A DNA stretch of 12,807 bases from Desulfobia sp. (lineage in GTDB: Bacteria > Desulfobacterota > Desulfobulbia > Desulfobulbales > SURF-16), in assembly GCA_030608985.1 (NCBI GenBank), contig JAUWDC010000007.1, positions 1 through 12,807 on the forward strand. Direction: 5' to 3'. Both the position numbers and the translations under genes were made by a program. The notes beneath the pieces are model-generated. The model saw only the letters and a list, made by a program, of their open reading frames with translations. It did no database searches and was not told the origin of the DNA. Of the stretch, positions 1 through 6,947 are shown one piece after another; position 1 is the first letter of the stretch; each line of letters opens with the position of its first letter.

Positions 1-547
1 GATCAACGGCCCTGAGTACATGAAAAGATCCATCCACAGGAACGAGAATTTTTTTTGAATCTACTATTCCATCAACAACCCATATGGGGATATCGTAACA
101 TTTCTCTAAAACCGTTTTGGTGACGCCTCCCATAAAAAACTCTTGGATTTTGCCCAACCCTCTTCGTCCAATAAGCAGTGCGTCATATTTGCCCTTCCTG
201 GCTTCATGGACGAGATCAACAGCTACACCTGCCTTTGCAATATGGACAACTCCTTTAATTTGATTTTCCAAAAAACCGTGCCGTTTCAACAAATTCATTT
301 CCTCATTAAGGTGTTTCTCGGCGAGCAGATATTTCTGTCTGGCTGTAGTGGATAAAAGGCCCATCGTATCTTTGTCATCTATCCATGCGCTGCCAACTTC
401 TGGAGTAGAACCTGCAGAGACAATACACAGAAGATGAAATGCTATATTTGTTTCTCCGGAAAACATATCGATTAAATAATGTATTTCGTTGATAGAACAA
501 TATGAACCATCTACAGCTACCAATATTTTCCTTTCAAATTCGGCCAT
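1..547 (-). CDS. Tandem universal stress protein (UspA family), C-terminal part beyond window
   Basis: Reading the minus strand from the ATG at 547-545 gives an open frame of 182 codons with no stop before the window edge, so the gene is partial. The protein opens with ILVAVDGS (residues 8-15), the first strand and acidic nucleotide-site residue of UspA domains. Near residues 125-145 it has GRRG followed nine residues later by GG, matching the G-2x-G-9x-G(S/T) ATP-binding pattern except that the final Ser/Thr is Gly. A second copy begins at about residue 168 (ILVPVDGS), so this is a two-domain Usp of the kind thought to bind ATP and act in stress survival in the cytoplasm. The start lies 2 nt after the ygiQ stop, and its AAGAGG ribosome site sits in the last ygiQ codons, so translation is probably coupled. 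Identification is firm; the exact stress role is unknown. Confidence 0.9.
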   Translation of the reverse strand, partial: MAEFERKILVAVDGSYCSINEIHYLIDMFSGETNIAFHLLCIVSAGSTPEVGSAWIDDKDTMGLLSTTARQKYLLAEKHLNEEMNLLKRHGFLENQIKGVVHIAKAGVAVDLVHEARKGKYDALLIGRRGLGKIQEFFMGGVTKTVLEKCYDIPIWVVDGIVDSKKILVPVDGSFHVLRAVD

Positions 548-549
548 AG

Positions 550-2295
550 TCACCTCTTTTTTCTCTTCCTTATTTTTTCTAAAACCATCCTCTGTAATCT
601 TCTTTCTTTTGCTTTAGATGGTATAAATATTGGCTTACGTGTATTACGGTCAAGCCCTGAAACATACATTGCAGTGGAGAGAGTTCCAGGCGTCGGTGTG
701 AAATCTTGAAAAGCACGGACTGCTAAACCCAGTTTGTTTATTTTTGAAGCCATGGCCTGCATATCATCCACGGTGCAGCCGGGATGAGCAGACATAAGAT
801 ATGGAGAAAAGTATATTTTCTTTCTTCGATGCTTTGATATTTTTTTACACATATCCAAAAATTGAGGCAAGATATAAGGCAGCTTGTGCATCAGCCGCAA
901 CACCTTATCCTCGGTGTGTTCCGGAGCAATTTTCATTTCTCCAGGGATGTGATAAAGGATCAGCTGCTCAAGAAGCTTAGGTGTCCGTAAAAGAAGTTCC
1001 ATTCTGAGGCCGGAAGAGACATGGACATGTTTTATTTTCGGCAAAGACATAACCTTCTTCAAAAGAGACAGAAAACTTTCCTCGTCAACAATAAGTTGAG
1101 GACAAATAGTCTTGCCAAGGCAGTCATGCCGTTTGCATGTATCCTTTCCGCATTTCACTCCAAAAAGATTGGCGGTCGGGCCTCCCAAATCAGTTATTGT
1201 CCCTCGAAAGTTTTTTAGCGAAGATATCAGTTCAGCTTCTTCAAGAATGGAATGTTCACTTCTACTTGTAATGACAGGCCCCTGATGTCTGGTAATGGCG
1301 CAAAAAGAACAATTTCCACTACACCCCCTTACAATGGTTATCGAATGACAGATCATTCCATATGCCGGCACATTGCGATGTAATGGATGCTCTTTACGGG
1401 TGAAAGGAAGGGAATATATCGTGTCTAATTCCCTTGTTGTGAGGGGTAGTGCCGGAGGGAATTGAACAATCCACATATTTTGCTGCTTCTGGCAGAGATA
1501 TTTACCTGAAAATGTCCTGGCGTTTTTATCAATCGCAAGTTCAGCTGACATGAAATGAGACGTGTCGGAATTGATATCATCCCAGGAGGGCAGTGTAATC
1601 TTCTCACTATTGTCTCCAAAATGCTGCTCCATTTCCCGATCTGTTACCCGAACACAGGTTCCAGGAATACCTGTAAGGTCTTGTCCTTTATTGAGCCTGA
1701 TTGCTGCTTCGACTATAGCTTTTTCCCCCATACCATAAACGAGCAGATCAGCTTTAGCGTCTGTGAGAACGGATGCGCGTAGTTTATTCTGTTGATAATC
1801 AAAATGGACAAAACGACGAAGGGAAGCCTCTATTCCTCCAAGGATAATGGGTATTCCCGAATAGGCGTTTCTGGCAAGGCTGGCATATCGGATTGTGGCC
1901 CTGTCCGGCCGTCTCCTGTATTTCTTTTCTTTTATCTGTCCGAAGTAAGGATTTCCGTCGGGGGAATAATTATCCTGATCACGAACTTTTGCGTTTCCGG
2001 AATAATTTGCAACTATGGAATCCAGGTTGCCGGATGTAATCCCCCAAAACAACCGAGGGGCTCCAAAAACTTTAAAAGATTCTGCGGTATCATGATGGGG
2101 TTGTGACAGAATAGCCACACGATACCCATGGCTTTCCAGCAATCTCCCGATAAGAGCAACACCAAAGGACGGATGATCAATATATGCATCACCTGTAACG
2201 AGAATGATATCAACCTGATCCCACCCCCTGGCACGCATTTCCTCATAGGTTGCCGGAAGGAAAATTTCAGTATTTTTTTTTGTTATGGCTTGCAC
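550..2295 (-). CDS. ygiQ: YgiQ-family radical SAM protein (UPF0313)
   Basis: The 581-residue product belongs to the YgiQ/UPF0313 radical SAM family, whose substrate is unknown. The N-terminus matches the family (FLPATYEEM, then GDAYIDHPSFG at about residues 35-45). The radical SAM cluster motif CxxxCxxC is C325, C329 and C332. Four more cysteines (C382, C387, C392, C398) form the cysteine-rich stretch typical of the family and could bind an auxiliary cluster; that is inference. It is shorter than the E. coli protein and ends in a basic tail (KIRKRKKR) without the long C-terminal extension. The start is a GTG at 2295; the first internal ATG (codon 20) would remove conserved residues, so the GTG is preferred although no strong ribosome site precedes it. 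It leads a two-gene unit with the downstream Usp gene. Confidence 0.92.
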   Translation of the reverse strand: MQAITKKNTEIFLPATYEEMRARGWDQVDIILVTGDAYIDHPSFGVALIGRLLESHGYRVAILSQPHHDTAESFKVFGAPRLFWGITSGNLDSIVANYSGNAKVRDQDNYSPDGNPYFGQIKEKKYRRRPDRATIRYASLARNAYSGIPIILGGIEASLRRFVHFDYQQNKLRASVLTDAKADLLVYGMGEKAIVEAAIRLNKGQDLTGIPGTCVRVTDREMEQHFGDNSEKITLPSWDDINSDTSHFMSAELAIDKNARTFSGKYLCQKQQNMWIVQFPPALPLTTRELDTIYSLPFTRKEHPLHRNVPAYGMICHSITIVRGCSGNCSFCAITRHQGPVITSRSEHSILEEAELISSLKNFRGTITDLGGPTANLFGVKCGKDTCKRHDCLGKTICPQLIVDEESFLSLLKKVMSLPKIKHVHVSSGLRMELLLRTPKLLEQLILYHIPGEMKIAPEHTEDKVLRLMHKLPYILPQFLDMCKKISKHRRKKIYFSPYLMSAHPGCTVDDMQAMASKINKLGLAVRAFQDFTPTPGTLSTAMYVSGLDRNTRKPIFIPSKAKERRLQRMVLEKIRKRKKR

Positions 2296-2338
2296 GTAAG
2301 TCTCAAACCCAGATAAACTGGAAACACATTAAGGTATA

Positions 2339-2462
2339 GGGACTCTTTTCAGTACCCTCTTGAGGAGTATAAGTGCCTTGAAGGTAGAAACAAGTATATA
2401 GTTTCATTCGATGATTTCCCGTTTCTTATTTTTTATGACAGCTTTTCAGGAGTAAGGCACTA
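2339..2462 (-). repeat. Short dispersed repeat element, copy 1 (124 bp)
   Basis: This stretch upstream of ygiQ matches, on the opposite strand, the stretch at 11446-11567. The conserved block is 2339-2379, where 36 of 41 bases agree with 11527-11567 by my hand alignment. The element is bounded by inverted copies of a 10-base motif (AAGTGCCTTG at 2371-2380 and TAAGGCACTA at 2453-2462). The interior is AT-rich and little conserved. No coding capacity is seen. It occupies the 253-bp gap between the divergent ygiQ and DUF493 genes, so it may carry or disturb their promoters. Confidence 0.7.
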
Positions 2463-2548
2463 AATAAAATATTTTCAATGAAAAATGATGATAATAACAT
2501 TAAACTGAACATCTTGTCATTGTACATCAATATAACCAGGAGAACATC

Positions 2549-2815
2549 TTGCACATAAAAGTAATTGACGGCAAACCTGAGGTCAGCTATCCATGTCGAT
2601 GGCAATATAAAATCATAGGCCTGCAGGAAGAGGACGTGATTCAGGCAATTCGTGAAATAGTTTCTGAATCAAATCATCAGCTCTCTCCTTCAAAAAAAAG
2701 CCGTTCTGGAAAATATCATTCGTTTAATCTGGAAATTTTTGTTGAAAGTGAAGAATCACGCAATTTTTTCTTCAATGAATTACGTGCCCACACAGCGGTA
2801 ACCATGGTTTTCTAA
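2549..2815 (+). CDS. DUF493 family protein (YbeD-like, UPF0250)
   Basis: This 88-residue protein resembles the small DUF493/YbeD family, single-domain alpha/beta proteins with an ACT-like ferredoxin fold and no established reaction; a regulatory role is usually assumed. The matching features are YPCRWQYKIIG near residues 14-24, a following helix (EEDVIQAIREIV), a variable loop rich in Ser and Lys, and a final strand-helix-strand ending in VTMVF. The start codon is TTG at 2549, chosen because AGGAG lies at 2538-2542 with 6-nt spacing and no ATG fits the conserved N-terminus. It is the first plus-strand gene after the divergent gap. A repeat element separates it from the next gene, so co-transcription is uncertain. 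Confidence 0.75.
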   Translation: MHIKVIDGKPEVSYPCRWQYKIIGLQEEDVIQAIREIVSESNHQLSPSKKSRSGKYHSFNLEIFVESEESRNFFFNELRAHTAVTMVF

Positions 2816-2863
2816 AAATTAACTGCCATGACAAGTAGTCACAACCAAACATGAACGTTGATA

Positions 2864-2973
2864 TCTCACAGAGGCACAGAGCTCACAAAGTTTTTTTCTC
2901 AGTGTGCCCCAAGGGTTTATACCCCCTTGCGGGGTGCATTTCTTTCAAGGCATCTCTGGGGGCTCGGTGAGAA
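2864..2973 (-). repeat. CACAGAG-type palindromic repeat, copy 1
   Basis: An imperfect palindrome of about 110 bp: the left arm begins TCTCACAGAGGCACAGAG and the right arm ends in its approximate complement (GGCATCTCTG through CTCGGTGAGA). Read on the minus strand it aligns with 8089-8198, sharing TCTCACC, CAGAGATGCC, a GAAATGC block, a TTGGGG-GCAC block and the closing CTCTGTGCC. It fills the gap between the DUF493 and DUF3786 genes. It also explains why the upstream extension of the DUF3786 frame looks unlike a protein. Confidence 0.75.
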
Positions 2974-2992
2974 ACTTTCATATAAATACATC

Positions 2993-3814
2993 ATGAATCC
3001 TTTAGATATCTTAAAACGCATACCAAAAACGAATTGTGGTGAATGTGGTTATTCCGCATGCCTTGCGTTTGCCGCCAATGTTGCTAAAAGCGGTGAAGAT
3101 CCACAAAAATGCCCCTATATTGACCTGGACGGCCTTGATATTCAGTCCCTCGGTAATACGAATCTCGACAATCTTTCTGAAGAGCGTGACCTGGAGCTTA
3201 TCCGTCACCTCAAGAGTAAAGTACAGGATCTTGACTTCAGAAAAATTGCTCCCAGGCTGGGTGCTGTTCTTTCACCGGATGGAGAAGATGCCATTATTTT
3301 TTCGTACCTTGCCCAAGAGGTCTTCATGAGCAAGTCGCAACTGCTTCTTAACGGTAAAAATCCGGAAGATCACCGAGATCAAATACTCCTTTATAATTTT
3401 GTTCACTCTGCCGGTGGCTCACGCCCCACTGGAGACTGGCTTGGCCTGGAGAGCTTACCTAACACAATATCCAAAGTTAAAACCTTGGCTACATATTGTG
3501 AAGACAGACTGGCGCAACTCTTTACAAGTCGTCCTGCCAAGGACATTCTTACATACTGCAAAATGCTTGATGGCAAACCGGTATTAGAAAGTTCAGCCAC
3601 GGCTGCTGCTGTCATCCCGGTTTTACCCATGGTGCCTCAGCAGTTTCTTTTCTGGGATGAAGAGCCTGAGGATGGATTTGAGGCCAAAGTCAAAATTCTC
3701 TTTGATGCCCATGTTCTTGATTACCTTGATGTCGAATCTCTTGTATTCTCAGCAGAAAGACTTGCTGACCGACTTATGCAACTTGCCTCTTTCCCCCCTG
3801 ATAGAGCAAAATAA
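2993..3814 (+). CDS. FeS-domain protein with DUF3786
   Basis: From the ATG at 2993 the product is 273 residues. Residues 10-43 form an FeS domain like that of the CO dehydrogenase/acetyl-CoA synthase corrinoid subunit, with cysteines C15, C18, C23 and C40 (CX2C-X4-C-X16-C) expected to hold a [4Fe-4S] cluster. The rest, about residues 85-265, matches DUF3786 of anaerobic Deltaproteobacteria and Clostridia, including VLPMVPQQFLFWDEE and the later ILFDAHVLDYL. The frame is open upstream to 2858, but those 45 codons come from a palindromic repeat, so the later start is correct even though no clear ribosome site precedes it. The function is unknown; a cytoplasmic redox or corrinoid-related role is a guess. 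It ends 13 nt before rarA. Confidence 0.85.
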   Translation: MNPLDILKRIPKTNCGECGYSACLAFAANVAKSGEDPQKCPYIDLDGLDIQSLGNTNLDNLSEERDLELIRHLKSKVQDLDFRKIAPRLGAVLSPDGEDAIIFSYLAQEVFMSKSQLLLNGKNPEDHRDQILLYNFVHSAGGSRPTGDWLGLESLPNTISKVKTLATYCEDRLAQLFTSRPAKDILTYCKMLDGKPVLESSATAAAVIPVLPMVPQQFLFWDEEPEDGFEAKVKILFDAHVLDYLDVESLVFSAERLADRLMQLASFPPDRAK

Positions 3815-3827
3815 TCATCACCTCAAC

Positions 3828-5153
3828 ATGTCGAATCAAGTACCAGATACAAGGCCCCTTGCAGAAAGGATGAGGCCACAGGCAATAGATGATTTCATAG
3901 GCCAGGCTCATTTACTTGGTCCCGGCAAAATTCTCAGGCAGCTGCTGAAAAGTAACTACCTGCCTTCCCTTCTTCTATGGGGTCCGCCCGGAACAGGAAA
4001 AACCACCCTGGCCCGGATCCTGGCCCAGTCAACCGGCGCCTGTTTCATTTTTTTTTCAGCAGTCCTTGGTGGAGTTAAAGAGATAAGACAAATTGTTGAT
4101 GAGGCTAAGGAAACCTTACAATCAGGTTCAAGGACTATTCTTTTTGTCGATGAAATTCACCGTTTTAATAAAAGCCAGCAGGATGCTTTTTTACCACACG
4201 TAGAAAGCGGTCTGCTGACACTTATTGGCGCCACAACAGAGAATCCGTCCTTCCATGTTGTTGCCCCTCTACTCTCCCGGTGTCGTGTCATTACATTGAA
4301 CCCTCTCACAGCAGAGGATTTACATAATATTCTCAATAGAACGCTTGAGGATCAAGTAAACGGTTTGGGTTTTGATACATCCATTCTTGACCAGGATGCG
4401 GCGGACTATCTTGTTGCCATGGCTGACGGTGATGCAAGAAAACTCCTTACAAGTCTAGAAATTGCCATATCCTTGGCTGAAACAAAAAATGAAGAACCGT
4501 TGTCTATATCCTTAACTGAAGTTAAGGAATCTTTACAGCGCAATTCCTTACGATATGATTCAGGAGGGGAAGAACATTTTAACCTGATATCCGCCCTGCA
4601 TAAAAGTCTCAGGGACAGTGATCCTGATGGAGCCCTGTACTGGCTTGGACGAATGCTTCAAGCAGGGGAAGAGCCGCTATATATTGCTCGAAGGCTCATA
4701 CGTTTCGCATCTGAAGATATTGGCAATGCCGAACCACAGGCCCTTACTGTTGCTCTTAATGCCAGGGAATCGTATCATATTCTAGGATCTCCGGAAGGAG
4801 AACTTGCCTTGGCTCAAGCTGTCACATATCTGGCAACTGCACCAAAAAGCAATGCGATCTATGCAGGATATAATAAAGTGATCAAGGATATAAAAAAAAC
4901 AGGCAGCCTTCCTGTTCCCATGCATATACGAAATGCCCCAACCAGGCTTATGAAAACCCTTGGATATGGTCAAAATTACCAATATGCCCATGATGATGAT
5001 TCTGCTTTGGTTGACCAGGAACATCTCCCTGAGGAGCTTCTTGGTTCAAGATATTATGAGCCGACAAACAGAGGGTACGAATCTATCATTAAAGACAGGT
5101 TGACCAAATGGCGGCAAATTCTTGCCCGCCGCTATCGAAAACAGGAGAAGTAG
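3828..5153 (+). CDS. rarA: Replication-associated recombination protein A (AAA+ ATPase)
   Basis: The 441-residue product has the layout of RarA/MgsA, a clamp-loader-related AAA+ ATPase acting at stalled replication forks and DNA ends. Visible motifs are the typical N-terminus PLAERMRPQAIDDFIGQ, Walker A GPPGTGKT (residues 52-59), Walker B LFVDEIH with HRFNK (about 105-115), sensor 1 GATTENPSF (134-142) and the arginine finger in LLSRC (R151). The C-terminal half carries the tetramerisation part, including the family-typical RRLIRFASEDIGNA and YLATAPKSNAIY. The start at ATG 3828 matches the family N-terminus; the open frame further upstream overlaps the DUF3786 gene and is not credible. No good ribosome site is visible, so translation may depend on the DUF3786 gene 13 nt upstream. 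Confidence 0.96.
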   Translation: MSNQVPDTRPLAERMRPQAIDDFIGQAHLLGPGKILRQLLKSNYLPSLLLWGPPGTGKTTLARILAQSTGACFIFFSAVLGGVKEIRQIVDEAKETLQSGSRTILFVDEIHRFNKSQQDAFLPHVESGLLTLIGATTENPSFHVVAPLLSRCRVITLNPLTAEDLHNILNRTLEDQVNGLGFDTSILDQDAADYLVAMADGDARKLLTSLEIAISLAETKNEEPLSISLTEVKESLQRNSLRYDSGGEEHFNLISALHKSLRDSDPDGALYWLGRMLQAGEEPLYIARRLIRFASEDIGNAEPQALTVALNARESYHILGSPEGELALAQAVTYLATAPKSNAIYAGYNKVIKDIKKTGSLPVPMHIRNAPTRLMKTLGYGQNYQYAHDDDSALVDQEHLPEELLGSRYYEPTNRGYESIIKDRLTKWRQILARRYRKQEK

Positions 5154-5158
5154 TAACC

Positions 5159-6700
5159 ATGAAATTATTCGTCACACTTTTTTTTGTCATCTGCGCTCTC
5201 ATTCCAGCATCTTTGTATGGGGCTGCAGGTACGGAAAAATCGTTCACAATCTTTTATTCAAATGACGTCCGGGGCGAGACGGAACCCTGTGGATGAAAAA
5301 CTACCCAGTTGGGCGGTCTGCCCAAAAAAGCCTTTAAATTAGAAAAAATATATCAAGATACCTCTCATAACATTCTTGTTGATGCCGGCGCATTGCTTTT
5401 TGCGAAGAACAGTCTTTCTTCCGGTCTTGAAATAGAGCAGGCAAAGATTACTGCTGCTGCAATTGTTGAGGCATATTCAAAAATTGGCTATGAAGCAGTG
5501 GGTGTAGCACGCCAAGATCTTGCCGGTGGCATTTCTTTTTTAAGGGAGCAGGCTGCCCGTTCAACATTTCCCTGGATTAGTGCTAATCTTGTGGAGCGAT
5601 CCACTCACAAACCTATTTTCCAGCCTTCACTCATTCTTGAAAAGAATGGGATAACGATTGGAATTACCGGATTAACAGGACTTGTCGGTCAATCTCCAAT
5701 TGACGAAGACTCTGAGACTGAAATTCTCCCCTGGCAACAGGTGTTACCGCAACTTCTGGCATCTCTTGGGAAAAAATGCGATATTATCATTCTCTTGTCA
5801 AACCTTCCCCACAGTGAAAACCAGCTACTGAGTAAACAGTTCGATACTGTTCATGTTATTATTCAGTCAGGAATTACGACAAATAATCTCAATCCAACTC
5901 TTATCAACAACACCCTTATCTGCCAGACAGAAAAACAGGGAAAGCATCTTGGGCAAATGGAAATACAATGGCGCCCATCAAAGAAATGGAAATATGAAGG
6001 GAATCCCGTACTGCTTCAAAAACAAAACGAACTAGACAGACTGAACTGGCAACTGAAAAGAATTCGCTCAAAAGGAACCCCTGAAATTTTATATAAAAAC
6101 AGACCCAAAGCCCTGCTGTCCTATCACAACCTTGAAAACAAAGCATCCATGCTGAAACAGGAAATTTCCAGGGAGCAAAGCACAGAAACTATGCTGGAGG
6201 ACCAGTCTACCTATCAGAATATATTTATCCCGATAAAAAAAGAATATCCGGACCTTGAAAATATTGCCCAGATTGTCGAACAGGCTAAAATTGATGTTAA
6301 TGCAATAGGAAAACAAAGGAGAGCGAGAAAAGCTCTTGCTGGATATAAGGGTACACAATCCTGCCAGGACTGCCATGTTGAACAGTATGACAACTGGCAG
6401 GCTACTCCCCACGCAAAGGCATACGAAACACTGGTTGCCAAATCACAGCAATTTAATGTCGACTGTCTGCCCTGTCATGTAACAGGAATAGATATAGATA
6501 AAGGCCACTTGGCACTGTCTCTTCAGGAAGATCTTCTGAAGGTGGGCTGCGAAAACTGTCATGGGCCAGGCCAGGACCATGCTGCCACCCCGGAACAATC
6601 GAATCTTCTTACCCCGTCAGCTACAGTATGTCTGAAATGTCATACTGACGAACATGATGATGATTTCAATTATAAACGCGATCGCCAGTTGGTGCATTGA
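5159..6700 (+). CDS. Secreted tetrahaem cytochrome c with 5'-nucleotidase-like domain; predicted selenoprotein (Sec46)
   Basis: Reading through the TGA at 5294-5296 gives 513 residues. Residues 1-23 are a signal peptide (MKLFVTLFFV start, AAG cleavage region). Residues 28-260 resemble the metallophosphoesterase/5'-nucleotidase fold (FYSNDVRGE, LGGLPKKAF, ILVDAGA, then NGITIGITGL). A helical linker follows, then a c554-like cytochrome region with four CxxCH haem sites at C402, C436, C464 and C491 and a possible ligand His in TPHAKA (H418). Sec46 lies in EPCG-U-K; from memory the usual homologues have EPCGC at this point, so Sec replaces a conserved Cys. A SECIS-like hairpin follows at 5309-5325. 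Without recoding, the frame splits into a 45-residue peptide and a product lacking its signal peptide. Metal-site residues are degenerate (DAGA for DAGD, no GNHE). AGGAG at 5143-5147 precedes the ATG, 5 nt after rarA. The substrate is unknown; a periplasmic redox role is inferred. Confidence 0.85.
5294..5296 (+). other. In-frame TGA, predicted selenocysteine codon
   Basis: Codon 46 of the cytochrome gene. Sequence on both sides reads as one protein: the signal peptide and SNDVRGETEPCG before it, KTTQLGGLPKKAF after it. TGA serves as an ordinary stop elsewhere in the window (ygiQ, mazG, the DUF2232 gene and the end of this gene itself), so global reassignment of TGA is excluded. A simple nonsense mutation is the main alternative, but it would not explain the correctly spaced hairpin that follows. 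Confidence 0.82.
5309..5325 (+). promoter_or_regulatory. Bacterial SECIS-like hairpin
   Basis: A perfect 6-bp stem, TTGGGC (5309-5314) with GCCCAA (5320-5325), closes a 5-base loop GGTCT. The loop begins 18 nt after the TGA and its first two bases are G. Both points fit the bacterial SECIS rules known from the literature (short distance to UGA, small apical loop, a G among the first two loop bases) for binding by SelB. The element is also coding and translates as LGGLPK. Confidence 0.8.
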
Positions 6701-6730
6701 AAAACAGTTTACGGTTGACGGTTCAAACAA

Positions 6731-6765
6731 AAAAGCCATGGACGGTTATCCCATCCATGGCTTTT
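6731..6765 (+). terminator. Rho-independent terminator after the cytochrome gene
   Basis: A perfect 12-bp inverted repeat, AAAAGCCATGGA (6731-6742) and TCCATGGCTTTT (6754-6765), with an 11-base loop, 30 nt past the cytochrome stop. The A tract on one side and T tract on the other allow it to work on both strands, so it may also stop transcription arriving from ppaC. Confidence 0.85.
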
Positions 6766-6798
6766 CAAATCACTTCTAAGTAACAAAAATATTTTTTG

Positions 6799-6877
6799 AC
6801 CACGAAAAGCACGAAATACACGAAGTTTTTAAAAAGAATGTTTAATTTTTTTTCGTGTTTTTTGTGTTTTTCGTGGT
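6799..6877. repeat. CACGAA-type palindromic repeat
   Basis: Two 26-base arms in inverted orientation, ACCACGAAAAGCACGAAA... (6799-6824) and ...GTGTTTTTCGTGGT (6852-6877), with about four mismatches between them. Each arm is itself built from the short unit CACGAA. Such palindromes are scattered through many environmental bacterial genomes. It lies in the gap between the convergent cytochrome and ppaC genes and codes for nothing visible. Confidence 0.7.
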
Positions 6878-6928
6878 GTATTTTTATATGATACTTTTAA
6901 AATAGAAGCCGGTCCCAGTTATTGTGCT

Positions 6929-6944
6929 AAAAAGCTAACAGCTT
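6929..6944 (-). terminator. Possible weak terminator of ppaC
   Basis: On the minus strand, directly after the ppaC stop codon, AAGCT-GTT-AGCTT forms a 5-bp stem with a 3-base loop that runs into a short T tract. The stem is weak, and the CACGAA palindrome or the strong hairpin at 6731-6765 may be the real end. Confidence 0.35.
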
Positions 6945-6947
6945 ATT

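Noticed and set aside
143..355. Plus-strand open frame of 70 codons.
   Set aside because: It lies opposite the convincing Usp gene and shows no protein-like features.
2514..2536. Promoter for the DUF493 gene (TTGTCA and TATAAC).
   Set aside because: The spacing is only 11 bases, too short for sigma70.
2858..2992. N-terminal extension of the DUF3786 protein by 45 residues.
   Set aside because: The stretch is almost entirely the CACAGAG palindromic repeat, and the FeS-domain start MNPLDILKRIP fits the family at 2993.
3657..3827. RarA start further upstream.
   Set aside because: These codons overlap the DUF3786 gene in another frame and lack resemblance to RarA; the family N-terminus begins at 3828.
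5309..6700. A separate gene starting at TTG 5309 after a short peptide gene ending at 5296.
   Set aside because: Both parts lie in the same frame; the first holds the signal peptide and half a motif, the second the rest. A cytochrome without a signal peptide could not receive haem in the periplasm.
5159..6700. Pseudogene by nonsense mutation.
   Set aside because: The remaining 467 codons are free of stops, all four haem sites are intact, and a correctly spaced SECIS-like hairpin follows the TGA. It stays the main alternative.
6701..6947. Repeat cluster considered as a CRISPR array.
   Set aside because: Only one inverted pair with internal short units is present; there are no direct repeats with unique spacers and no cas genes.
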